From positions 1-64,000 of the forward strand of contig MNYM01000050.1 of assembly GCA_001873065.1 (NCBI GenBank): a stretch of DNA of 64,000 nt, written 5' to 3'. The notes beneath the pieces were generated by a model that saw only the letters and a program-made list of their open reading frames with translations, had not been told where the DNA came from and made no database searches. Of this stretch, positions 7,126 to 15,644 are shown piece after piece (positions within the stretch are counted from its first letter, which is position 1; every line of letters starts with the position of its first letter). The position numbers and the translations under genes were made by a program. The DNA is from Flavobacteriaceae bacterium CG2_30_31_66 (lineage in GTDB: Bacteria > Bacteroidota > Bacteroidia > Flavobacteriales > Flavobacteriaceae).

Positions 7126-10100
7126 TTATTCTACATCTTTTAAGAGTTCTCTAATAGATCTTATTAATTGTTCATCAATACCGTTATCAATTTTACCCGG
7201 CATGTTTTTTACTTTTATAGTAGGTTCTGTTTGATTATTTTCCATCCATTCACCAGCTTTATTTTTAGCGCTAATAGGCACAACGCCCCAATAGCCTCCA
7301 TTTTGTAACCCTTCCCAGCCTGCAAAACTACAGGTTCCAGGAACAGGCATGCCCACTGTTTTTCCAATTTTTAAATCGGTATAACCTTGTGCATAACAAT
7401 GACCATCAGAATACATGTATTCATTAAAGATTGATAAAGTTGGTTTTGTCCAACGTGATGTAGGTTCACCACCCACAACTTTGGCTTCAGTGGCATAGGT
7501 TATAAAAGGAACTCCTGTAAAAAACATTGCCAAATCAGCTACTAAATCTCCACCACCATTAAAACGAGTATCTATAATAACACCTTTTTTATCAGCATAT
7601 TTACCCATCATATCTTGATAAATACTTCTATATGGACCATCACCCATACTAGGAATATGCACATAACCCAATTGACCATTACTTTCTTTTTCTACCTCTC
7701 TTTCATTGATTTTAACCCATCTTTTGTACAATAATCTATTTTCTTCAACCAGTGAAATTGGTTTTACAGTAATGGTTTGTGTTTTTTTTGTGTTGGGATC
7801 TAAAATATCCAACAATAAAAATTTACCTACTTTTCTATTCAAATATTTGGCGATATCTTCATTTTTAAGAATAGAATCTCCATCAATTTTTGTGATGATA
7901 GCTCCTTTTTGGATTTTGAAATTCGTTTTATCTAGAGGACCATCAGAAATAATTTCATCAATTAAAATACCATTCTCTTTAAAATTATAATTCATAAAAA
8001 TGCCTAAAGAGGCTGTTGCATCAGCAATATCAATTTCACTACCATTATAACCGGCTCCAGAGTGAGAGACATTTAATTCGCCTAACATTTCAGAGAGCAT
8101 TTCAGAAAATTCGTAACCGTTTGCCATGTGTGGTAAATATTTTTGATATTCGTTTTTCATTTGTTCCCAATTTATTCCGTGAAAATCTGGATGGTAAAAA
8201 ACGGCATTAGTTCGTATCCAAACATGATCGAACATGGCTTTTCTTTCAGCATATTCGTCAAGCAAAATTTCACCATTAATGGCAACAGCTTCGCTTTTTT
8301 TAGCTTCAGGATCTAGTTTTGTGATTTTACCACTACTTAAAAGATATAAGTTTTTCATTTCTTTATCCCATTGCAAACTCCCTGAACTGGTATTCAAAGG
8401 CATCAATAGTTTGGTTTCTTTAGTTCGTAAATTAGTGCTCCAAAGATTTTGTTTTTCTTCAAAACTCGCTAAATAATACAAATAATCACCTTTTTTAGAC
8501 AAAACGGCATCTCCTAAGTTGGACGAATGAATGGTTAACCTTTTTGTTTGATCTTTCATGGTATCCCAATCGAATTTTAGCGGTTTTATGGTGTCTTTTT
8601 CTTCGATTTTCTTCTCTTTTGATTTGGTGCTTTTTTTAGATTTTTTTTGGTCTTTTTCTTCTTTTTTGTCTTTCTCTTGTTGCTTTTTTTCTTCTTCTTT
8701 GATTGCTTTTAGTAATTTGTAATCTTCGTCGCTTAAATTAAATTCGTCCCAAGCATCTTGGGTAAAAAACATGGCATATACATCCGATTGTGTATTTCCG
8801 CTAGTTGCGTATGATTTTAAACCATTTCTATTGCTAAACCAAATCATTTGTTTTCCATTATTTACCCATTTTGGGAAATAATCAGCATAGCCACTTTCAT
8901 TTAAGTTAATTCTTTTTGAACTATCTGCTGCCATTAATAATACTTCGCTGTTGCTTAATGTTTTACCCCAATCAACCAATAACCATCTACTATCAGGACT
9001 CCAAGTAAAATATTTATCCCCATCACTCATATGGAATAAATCTTTTGGTGTTAATAAAGTTGTTTCTTTGTTTGCTGCAATATCCTTTATTTTTAGAGTT
9101 CGTCTGCCTTCAATGAACGCAATTTTTTTCCCATCAGGAGAATAGGCTGCTAAATAATTATCTAGTGTATTTTCAATTAAAGAAGTTTCTTTAAGTAAGG
9201 TAGCTGCATAGAAAAAAGGTTCTTCTTTTCTGACTTTTTCAGTTTTAAAAATGCTCCATTTTCCATTTCTTTCACTGCTGAATATTACAGCTTCGCCTTT
9301 GTTATCCCAAGAAACAAAACGCTCATTTTCGGGAGTATTGGTGAGTCTTTTTGTAAAAGATTTATCTATTGAGGTGACAAAAACTTCGCCTCTTGCGATA
9401 AAAGCAATTTCATTTCCATTGGGTGATACAGCCATTTCACTAATACCACCATTTACTGAAATAAATTTCTCAGAATTTTCTTTGTCTTGTGTGATGATTT
9501 TGATAGCTAGTTTTTTTGGCTTTTCTCCTTCGCTCATGGTATAAATTTCTCCATCATAGCCAAAGGAAATAATACTATTGGCAACACTTAAAAAACGAAC
9601 TGGGTGTAAATTAAAATCGGTTAATTTTTCATCTGCATTATTTTCTAATGACATTTTGTGTACATTAAAAGTGCCACTTCGTTCACTTAAATAATACATG
9701 CTTTTTTCGTCAGCACTAAAATAGGGTTGCCTGTCTTCGGCACTATGATTGGTAATCATTTTATGTGTATTTGTTGCGGCATCATACAACCAAATATCTC
9801 TTGCTATTGAAGAAGTATGGTGTTTTCTCCATTCATTTTCACCACCTTTTTTATCATGATACAACATTTTTTTTCCATTTTTAGAATACTGTACATTTTC
9901 GGCTGGAAATGTAAATAGTTGAGCAACTCTGCCAACATTTACTGGAACACTGTACAATTCTGACTGCGATCCGTGTGGATATTGTCTGTGATTTGCATTA
10001 TCTTGTCTTAAGGCGCCAAAAACAATATCTTGATTATCTTTCGTAAATGTGAACGGATACTCATCATTAGAATGAAAAGTAAGTCTTGTTGCAGCACCAC

Positions 10101-10383
10101 CTTCTGAATTCATTACAAAAATGTCAAAATTTCCAAATCTGTTAGATGCGAAAGCAATTTTAGAACCATCATTACTCCAAACAGCTTTATAATCGTGCGC
10201 ACTATGAAAAGTAAGTTGCGATGCAGTGCCACCTTTTGCACTTACTTTGTATAAATCACCTTTATATGTAAAAGCAATTTGAGTGCCATCAGGAGAAATG
10301 GCTGAATGCCTCATCCATTGTGGATTGGTTTGACTATGTGTTGAAAATGAAAAAAGTAAAATAAATATTAAAATTGGTTTCAT
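7126..10383 (-). CDS. tricorn-like S41 family protease
   Basis: A 1085-residue secreted protein: signal peptide (about 1-18), TolB/PD40-type beta-propeller repeats (SPDGTQIAF, SNDGSKIAF, SPDSRWLL) over roughly residues 20-560, a Lys/Glu-rich linker near 570-610, a further propeller segment, a helical domain with the SHSGAGY pair, a PDZ domain near 810-880, and a C-terminal S41 fold. The nucleophile is probably the Ser of NEYMYSDG (about 992), with a Glu near 1048, mirroring the tricorn tetrad. Members degrade peptides. Transcribed alone; the signal peptide places it in the periplasm, unlike cytosolic archaeal tricorn. Confidence 0.92.
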   Translation of the reverse strand: MKPILIFILLFSFSTHSQTNPQWMRHSAISPDGTQIAFTYKGDLYKVSAKGGTASQLTFHSAHDYKAVWSNDGSKIAFASNRFGNFDIFVMNSEGGAATRLTFHSNDEYPFTFTKDNQDIVFGALRQDNANHRQYPHGSQSELYSVPVNVGRVAQLFTFPAENVQYSKNGKKMLYHDKKGGENEWRKHHTSSIARDIWLYDAATNTHKMITNHSAEDRQPYFSADEKSMYYLSERSGTFNVHKMSLENNADEKLTDFNLHPVRFLSVANSIISFGYDGEIYTMSEGEKPKKLAIKIITQDKENSEKFISVNGGISEMAVSPNGNEIAFIARGEVFVTSIDKSFTKRLTNTPENERFVSWDNKGEAVIFSSERNGKWSIFKTEKVRKEEPFFYAATLLKETSLIENTLDNYLAAYSPDGKKIAFIEGRRTLKIKDIAANKETTLLTPKDLFHMSDGDKYFTWSPDSRWLLVDWGKTLSNSEVLLMAADSSKRINLNESGYADYFPKWVNNGKQMIWFSNRNGLKSYATSGNTQSDVYAMFFTQDAWDEFNLSDEDYKLLKAIKEEEKKQQEKDKKEEKDQKKSKKSTKSKEKKIEEKDTIKPLKFDWDTMKDQTKRLTIHSSNLGDAVLSKKGDYLYYLASFEEKQNLWSTNLRTKETKLLMPLNTSSGSLQWDKEMKNLYLLSSGKITKLDPEAKKSEAVAINGEILLDEYAERKAMFDHVWIRTNAVFYHPDFHGINWEQMKNEYQKYLPHMANGYEFSEMLSEMLGELNVSHSGAGYNGSEIDIADATASLGIFMNYNFKENGILIDEIISDGPLDKTNFKIQKGAIITKIDGDSILKNEDIAKYLNRKVGKFLLLDILDPNTKKTQTITVKPISLVEENRLLYKRWVKINEREVEKESNGQLGYVHIPSMGDGPYRSIYQDMMGKYADKKGVIIDTRFNGGGDLVADLAMFFTGVPFITYATEAKVVGGEPTSRWTKPTLSIFNEYMYSDGHCYAQGYTDLKIGKTVGMPVPGTCSFAGWEGLQNGGYWGVVPISAKNKAGEWMENNQTEPTIKVKNMPGKIDNGIDEQLIRSIRELLKDVE

Positions 10384-10454
10384 AAGTTAAAAAATTTACT
10401 AATATAGTATATCAAAATAATATATAACGGTAAATTATCAAAAAATATACATGA

Positions 10455-10920
10455 ATGGAATTATTATAATTTGAAAATTTATCAGCATTTAAAACTATGT
10501 TGGATAAAAAACTCCCAACAGGCAATTGGTAAATAATTACACAAGAAATGATCAATGATTTTGCGAATACCACGCTTGATAAGCAATGGATTCCTATAGA
10601 TGAAAATAGAGCAAAAAGAGACAGTCCTTTCAAAAGTACTGTGGCTCAAGGATTTATGTTAGTGTCTATGATTTCTAAATTGTTAGAAGAAGTTTTTAGC
10701 ATCAAAAAGTGTAAAAATGGGTTTGAATTATGGCTTGAACAAAGTTCGTTTATCAACCCCTGTTCCAGTATATAGTAAATTGAGATTGCACGCTACTATC
10801 AAAGAAATTGAAGATTTAAGTTTCGACGGTATCAAAGTAACTTTTTCATGCACCATTGAAATCAAAGGTCAAGAAAAACCAGCTTGTGTGGCTGAATTTA
10901 TTGCGGCTTTGTTTGAATAA
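10455..10920 (+). pseudogene. broken MaoC-like dehydratase gene
   Basis: The translation clearly matches a MaoC-type (R)-enoyl-CoA hydratase (hotdog fold, about 150 residues) but in pieces. The frame starts ATG GAA TTA TTA and is stopped at 10467-10469, reopens as FENLSAFKTMLDKKLP, is stopped again at 10530-10532, and continues ITQEMINDFANTTLDKQW...FKSTVAQGF. The reading frame then shifts by one near the A-run at 10713-10717 and resumes as LNYGLNKVR...PVPVYSKLRL through the true C terminus at 10920. The usual active-site Asp/His pair is altered or lost. Two nonsense codons and one frameshift argue for decay rather than a sequencing slip. Confidence 0.8.
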
Positions 10921-11042
10921 TGCACTAATTACTTAAATTTAAAAAAAAAGAATACTATTATTAGAAACCGATAAATACAACGTTAATTCTTGGCAAAACT
11001 TTTTTAAAACAATTGAATTTTCAGTTTTTAGTTGATTTTAGG

Positions 11043-11477
11043 TTAGGTTACTATTCCGTTTTCGGTGTATTTTTTTGACTGCCAAATCAAGAAAATTCCA
11101 ATACTTATTGTTAAAAACGGAATTATCAAACGACTACTTCCAGATATTTCTGTTGATTTTAGCAAAAAAATATTATAAATCATTTGTACAAAAATACCAG
11201 CTAATGAAATCATAAACAATCCTTTAGCGATTTTTTTACGCATCAATAATAAAATACTTCCAAAAAATCCGAACCAAACTGCAATTGCAAAAGCAGCTGT
11301 AGCCCAAGCAGGCGTGTTTTCAATGATTGACAATTGTTCAACAGGAATTTTTGATTTCATCTCATCAGTCATGAATTTTAATTCAAGATAAAAATAGACT
11401 CCAAAGGCATTCCAAATGAGTGCAAGAACACCAATTAACCAAAAAGAATTTGGTGTTTTTTTTGAATTTTGTGTCAT
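11043..11477 (-). CDS. four-helix membrane protein, unknown function
   Basis: A 144-residue protein with four hydrophobic segments (about 13-33, 56-79, 86-108, 114-131) and a short polar N terminus (MTQNSKKTPNS). Between the first two helices is an amphipathic stretch with EMKSKIPVEQ. I do not recognise a functional family, though similar small membrane proteins are common in Flavobacteriia. It sits just downstream of the BtuF-like gene on the same strand, about 50 bases away, so co-transcription is possible. No function is inferred. Confidence 0.75.
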   Translation of the reverse strand: MTQNSKKTPNSFWLIGVLALIWNAFGVYFYLELKFMTDEMKSKIPVEQLSIIENTPAWATAAFAIAVWFGFFGSILLLMRKKIAKGLFMISLAGIFVQMIYNIFLLKSTEISGSSRLIIPFLTISIGIFLIWQSKKYTENGIVT

Positions 11478-11528
11478 TATAAATTGGTTTTAAGTGATTT
11501 CTAAATGTAACGAAAATTAAATTACGGA

Positions 11529-12644
11529 TTACAACATTTTTTCAAAAAAAGTCAATGTATAATTTGGTAGCAATGCTGGGTGAGTGATTTTTATCAAATC
11601 TTTCAAGACCAAATCAGGTCTTATTGGCGCTAACTCATAATAAATAACGCCTCCTGTTTTTCCTTTTTTGGTGGTTGGTGTGTAAATTTGGTCGTTTTTA
11701 AACGCTGCAAATTCTGCATACAAAGCATTACTTTTTAATAGTTGTTCTTTTGACGAAAAATAACCTGGCGCAATCCAAAAATCAGCATTTTTTGCTTTTT
11801 CAAATACACTTTCAAAACTCAAAGACAAACTTCCTTTTCCTTCTGAGTTTTTCCACAAATAATCCACATTTGCATCCGTTAAAAACTGCGCAACAAAACT
11901 TTCGCCAGCAGGCAAATTCCAGATATCTTTACTCATCACAGCTCCAGAAAAAACAGTAGGTTTTTCGTGAGATTTTAAAGCGATTTGTTTGGTTTCCAAA
12001 TACTCTTTTTCAATAGTTTTAAAAATACTATCAGCCATTTTTCGTTTGTTGTATAATACTCCAAAAAACTGAATCCATTCTGCTCTTCCAAGTGGCGTTT
12101 CCTCCAACCAATCACCATTATAAATTACTGGAATGCCAGCTTTTTTTATGATTTCTAAAGACTTATCAGCAGTTGAAACACTATAACCAACCACCAAGTC
12201 TGGTTCTAAATCCAACAAAGTTTCTGTATTTAAATGTCCTTCTTTTCCAATTTCTTTTATAAATCCTAAGGCAACTCTTTGTCTTGTTTTTTCTGAAGAA
12301 ATATAATCTGAACTCGGAAAACCAACAATGCTATTTTCTTCTTGAAGCATTTCAATCATGGGAATATTCGTTGTTGAAGTCACTACAATTTTTGAAATTG
12401 GAATTTGAATTTCATTTTTTGAATTTTTTTTTGTTGAAAATAAATAGTCAAATATTTCCGATGAATTTTGATAAGGAGCTTTGATAGTAACTTTTTGAAT
12501 TTCTCCAGCATTGCTTATTTGAAATCCTTTTGCATATCTTATGAAGGAAGTATTCTCATCGGAAATAACGGTACTTTTAGTTGTCTTTTTACATGAAATA
12601 AAAAAAAGACTAGTAAAAATCGTTAATAAAAATATTTTTTTCAT
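11529..12644 (-). CDS. BtuF-like ABC transporter binding lipoprotein
   Basis: A 371-residue periplasmic binding protein of the BtuF/FepB type. The N terminus is a lipoprotein signal with Cys18 (LFFISCKK), so it would be lipid-anchored rather than free. The body has two Rossmann-like lobes: VVTSTTNIPMIEML in the first, EPDLVVGYS, and GIPVIYNGDW, the usual pattern of class III binding proteins for cobalamin or siderophores. It is divergent from a cobalamin riboswitch and TonB receptor, which suggests vitamin B12 as ligand. No BtuC permease or BtuD ATPase gene is next to it. Iron-siderophore binding is the alternative. Confidence 0.85.
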   Translation of the reverse strand: MKKIFLLTIFTSLFFISCKKTTKSTVISDENTSFIRYAKGFQISNAGEIQKVTIKAPYQNSSEIFDYLFSTKKNSKNEIQIPISKIVVTSTTNIPMIEMLQEENSIVGFPSSDYISSEKTRQRVALGFIKEIGKEGHLNTETLLDLEPDLVVGYSVSTADKSLEIIKKAGIPVIYNGDWLEETPLGRAEWIQFFGVLYNKRKMADSIFKTIEKEYLETKQIALKSHEKPTVFSGAVMSKDIWNLPAGESFVAQFLTDANVDYLWKNSEGKGSLSLSFESVFEKAKNADFWIAPGYFSSKEQLLKSNALYAEFAAFKNDQIYTPTTKKGKTGGVIYYELAPIRPDLVLKDLIKITHPALLPNYTLTFFEKML

Positions 12645-12713
12645 CAGGTAAAAACTTTTTTCGAAGATATAAAAACTTCTTGAAAAAGAAAGTAATTGTC
12701 ACAATAATACTCA

Positions 12714-12721
12714 TATATTTG
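12714..12721 (+). promoter_or_regulatory. -7 promoter element of the B12 receptor transcript
   Basis: TATATTTG fits TAnnTTTG and lies about 30 bp before the riboswitch body. A TTG at 12696-12698 is only 15 bp upstream, shorter than the preferred spacing, so the call rests mainly on the -7 box and context. Confidence 0.5.
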
Positions 12722-12744
12722 CACCGAATTTTGGTTTTGATGTA

Positions 12745-12925
12745 AAATTCATTTTGCATCAAATTAAAAGGGAATCTGGTTAAAATCCAGAACTGTTCCC
12801 GCAACTGTAAGTTTTTGCTGAATTTTTCAGCACCTTACTTTTTTAAGGATGTTATTAATTCTTAAACCACTGACAATCATTGTTGGGAAGGTCTAATAAC
12901 ATAAAACAAGTCAGGAGACCTGCCA
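12745..12925 (+). promoter_or_regulatory. cobalamin (AdoCbl) riboswitch
   Basis: The leader of the TonB receptor gene carries the conserved cobalamin aptamer blocks in order: AGGGAA followed by GGT...AATCC, ACTGTTCCCGCAACTGT near 12792-12808, CCACTG near 12867, GGGAAGG near 12884, and the B12 box GTCAGGAGACCTGCC at 12910-12924. Binding of adenosylcobalamin or a related corrinoid normally lowers expression of the gene below. After the aptamer an AT-rich hairpin (AAACTTT...AAAGTTT, about 12941-12961) may belong to the expression platform. I see no classic U-tailed terminator before the ATG at 13031. Confidence 0.95.
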
Positions 12926-13030
12926 CTTTTCACGAGTTAAAAACTTTCGGGATAAAAGTTTATGTACTGTATTCGTAATTTATTGTACAAAATAGTTTCC
13001 TGATTTATTGTTTCAATTAAATCAAAAAAA

Positions 13031-14938
13031 ATGAAAAAACAATTATTAATTGTTAGTGCACTCGCATGTTTATTTGTGGGTAAAAATTCGTTTTCACAAG
13101 AAAAAAACGAAAAAGTAGCTTCGCTGAATGAAATTATTATTACCGCAACAAAATTTGAAACCAATAAAAAAAATATTGGTAAAACTGTGTATAAAATTAC
13201 ACAAGAAACCATCCAAAATAGCTCAGGAAAAACTGTCTTGGATTTATTAAATGATGTTCCTGGTGTGGAAATTAATGGGAATTTTAGCACAAAAGGTCAA
13301 AACTTAGGTTATTATATTCGTGGTGGAAGAAATCGACAAGTTGCCATTTTGATTGATGGAGTGAGTGTAAACGACCCTTCATCTTTTGGTGGTGATTTTG
13401 ATTTACGCCAAATTGACATTCAGCAAATTGAAAGTATTGAAGTTTTAAAAGGTGCCTCTTCAACGTTATATGGAACTGGAGCTGCCACTGGTGTCATCAA
13501 CATTATCTTGAAAAAAGCTTCAAAAAAGCAGTTTAGTGGCACTTTTTCTTCTTCAATGGGAAGTAATTCTTCTAGTGAAAATAATAGTTTAGCAGCTGAA
13601 GAATTTACAACAAACTTTAATTTTAGTGGAACTTTAGGGCAAGTTGATTATTTATTGGCATTAAATGCTAATGGTTCAAGAGGCTTGTCAGCAGCAGAAA
13701 GTTTGGATAAAAATAATCCATTTGAAGAAGATATTTTTGCGAGACAAAACGTATTATTAAATCTGAATTATTCTATAAACGAAAAATTTAAATTCGGTTT
13801 TTTTGCAAGTATTGATGAGTTTTCAACAGATTTTGATGGTTTTGACTATGATCCTGTAACTTTTGCAAGCATTCCTGCTGACAAAAACAACAATTTGTCA
13901 AGTACACAAAAAAGAGGAGGTTTTAATGTGGATTACACTTATGAAAAAGGAGCGCTAAAAGTCAGAACTTTTGTTACTGATATCAATAGGAGAGAAGCAC
14001 CTTCGAATGATTTTTTTAATGGTGAAGTGATGGGTTTTGATGTTTTTAACCACTATAAATTCAACAAAGAATTTTCAATTTTAGCCGGAGTTACCTCTCA
14101 ATTTCAAGATATGAAACAAGAAACTTCTTATAATCCAATTGAAAAAGGAGCTGGAAAACAACATTTTTATGACCCCTATTTTTCTTTGAATTATTTTTCT
14201 AATTCAGGTTTTATTTTTAACGCTGGTACTCGTTTAAATGTGCACAGTGAATATGGAAATAATCTAGTTTTCAATATAAATCCTGCCTATAATTTTAAAA
14301 TAAAAACTATGAATGCCAAAGTTTTTGCGTCATATAGTACTGCTTTTGTAACGCCAACTTTGTCTGAGATTTTTACGAAGTTACCATCAATCAAAGAATT
14401 ATTGCCCGAAGAAGATTTGACAATCGAAACAGGATTTGAACTGAATTTTTCCCCAAAAATATTCTTGAATTCGACTTTTTTTTACAGAGAGGAAACCAAT
14501 AAAATTGGCTATGATTCAATGACTTTTCAGACTATTAACAATCTCGGAACTTTTTTTGCAAGAGGTGTTGAAACCGAAATTTCTTTCAAACCAATGAAAA
14601 AATTGACTTTGTTGGCAAATCATACCTACATCCAAAGAACAGAAAGTTTGATGTTAAAAATTCCTAGAAATAAGTTTTTTATCAAGGCTGATTATCAATT
14701 ATTTTCATCAACTTTCACTGCTATGAGTTATCGTTTTGTAGATGAAACCAAAGATTTTGGAAACGTTGCTTTACCTTCTTATAATTTGGTTGATTTTTTT
14801 ATCAATCATCAAATCTTAGATAAAAAAATTACTTTATACGGAAGCTTAACCAATATTTTTGATGAAAATTTTCAAGAAGTTGTGGGTTTTACTACAAGAG
14901 GTAGAAACTATAATCTTGGAGTCAGAATTCAGTTATAA
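13031..14938 (+). CDS. btuB: BtuB-like TonB-dependent vitamin B12 receptor
   Basis: A 635-residue outer-membrane receptor. A signal peptide (about 1-22, ending SFSQ) is followed by a TonB-box region (NEIIITATKF), a plug domain (VLDLLNDVPGVEINGN..., IRGGRNRQVAILIDGV, IESIEVLKGASSTLYGTGAATGVINI) and a C-terminal 22-strand barrel ending in an aromatic-poor RIQL strand. Length is close to E. coli BtuB (614). Substrate assignment rests on the cobalamin riboswitch directly upstream and the divergent BtuF-like lipoprotein, not on sequence alone. Expression should fall when B12 is plentiful. Confidence 0.9.
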   Translation: MKKQLLIVSALACLFVGKNSFSQEKNEKVASLNEIIITATKFETNKKNIGKTVYKITQETIQNSSGKTVLDLLNDVPGVEINGNFSTKGQNLGYYIRGGRNRQVAILIDGVSVNDPSSFGGDFDLRQIDIQQIESIEVLKGASSTLYGTGAATGVINIILKKASKKQFSGTFSSSMGSNSSSENNSLAAEEFTTNFNFSGTLGQVDYLLALNANGSRGLSAAESLDKNNPFEEDIFARQNVLLNLNYSINEKFKFGFFASIDEFSTDFDGFDYDPVTFASIPADKNNNLSSTQKRGGFNVDYTYEKGALKVRTFVTDINRREAPSNDFFNGEVMGFDVFNHYKFNKEFSILAGVTSQFQDMKQETSYNPIEKGAGKQHFYDPYFSLNYFSNSGFIFNAGTRLNVHSEYGNNLVFNINPAYNFKIKTMNAKVFASYSTAFVTPTLSEIFTKLPSIKELLPEEDLTIETGFELNFSPKIFLNSTFFYREETNKIGYDSMTFQTINNLGTFFARGVETEISFKPMKKLTLLANHTYIQRTESLMLKIPRNKFFIKADYQLFSSTFTAMSYRFVDETKDFGNVALPSYNLVDFFINHQILDKKITLYGSLTNIFDENFQEVVGFTTRGRNYNLGVRIQL

Positions 14939-14973
14939 ATTTTTTTAAAGAAAATATTTTAGATACATTTCAT

Positions 14974-15003
14974 AAAAAAACCTTCTACTAAGAGGGTTTT
15001 TTT
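14974..15003. terminator. bidirectional terminator
   Basis: A 13-bp stem with a 4-base ACTA loop and one G-T pair, flanked by A7 on the left and T7 on the right, ends the B12 receptor gene. It touches the stop codon of the convergent DUF7935-like gene and can serve as its terminator too. Confidence 0.8.
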
Positions 15004-15523
15004 ATGAAATAAAATTTCTTACCTCATTTTTCAAAATTTCAATAGCAATTTCTGTTGGTGATGAAATATTACTAAATTCTTTAAAAACACTTTCTTGAAA
15101 TTCATGAACTGAATTTACTTGCATTGAAATCTGCTGAAATTTGTTGATTACCAAATTTTTAGCACTTGTTACCGCTTTCCAAGCATCAGAAGAAATATAC
15201 AATTGTTGCACCAAATTGTATTCAAATTCTTGCTCAATCGTCATGATTAATAATGAAACATAATCTGTTGGTTTGTCGGAAATTGACTGAATTCGTATCA
15301 CTATTTTTGCAGGATGAATTCGCTCACAAAACAACAACATGCGTTCATAAGCTTGTAATTTTATGGGCAAAGATTGAATTTTTTTATCACTTAAAAACTG
15401 TTTTTTTTTATCAGAATTTTGCTGAATCAGATAACTTTTAAAAAAATAATAAGCAATATATCCTGTCACAGTAGCAGGCAAAACGTAAGCAATACTCGCT
15501 AATAATTGGTATTCCAAAGTCAA
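15002..15523 (-). CDS. DUF7935-like membrane-anchored protein
   Basis: About 173 residues: one N-terminal membrane helix (LASIAYVLPATVTGYIAYYFF), then a cytoplasmic helical part with LPIKLQAYERMLLFCERIHPAKIVIR and IEQEFEYNLVQQLYISSDAWKAV, a pattern I associate with the DUF7935 family of Flavobacteriia; function unknown. The frame is open back to an ATG at 15592, but a perfect -7 box TACCTTTG (minus strand, 15545-15538) lies inside that extension, and family members start right before the membrane helix. I therefore prefer the TTG at 15523. Confidence 0.7.
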   Translation of the reverse strand: MTLEYQLLASIAYVLPATVTGYIAYYFFKSYLIQQNSDKKKQFLSDKKIQSLPIKLQAYERMLLFCERIHPAKIVIRIQSISDKPTDYVSLLIMTIEQEFEYNLVQQLYISSDAWKAVTSAKNLVINKFQQISMQVNSVHEFQESVFKEFSNISSPTEIAIEILKNEVRNFIS

Positions 15524-15644
15524 GAAATTTAGTTTCACAAAGGTACTTTTTTTAGAGAAAAAAATGTGAATAAAAAATAAAGTATCCTTCATCTAAAATC
15601 TAAAGATTTCATAACTTGTAGCTTTTTAATTTCTCAAAAAACAC

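Noticed and set aside
7706..9544. Several plus-strand frames opposite the tricorn-like protease
   Set aside because: All lie within a continuous 1085-codon gene whose motifs are intact; none resembles a protein family.
10412..10633. 73-codon minus-strand frame over the MaoC pseudogene
   Set aside because: The plus strand shows clear MaoC homology in three segments; the minus frame is a by-product.
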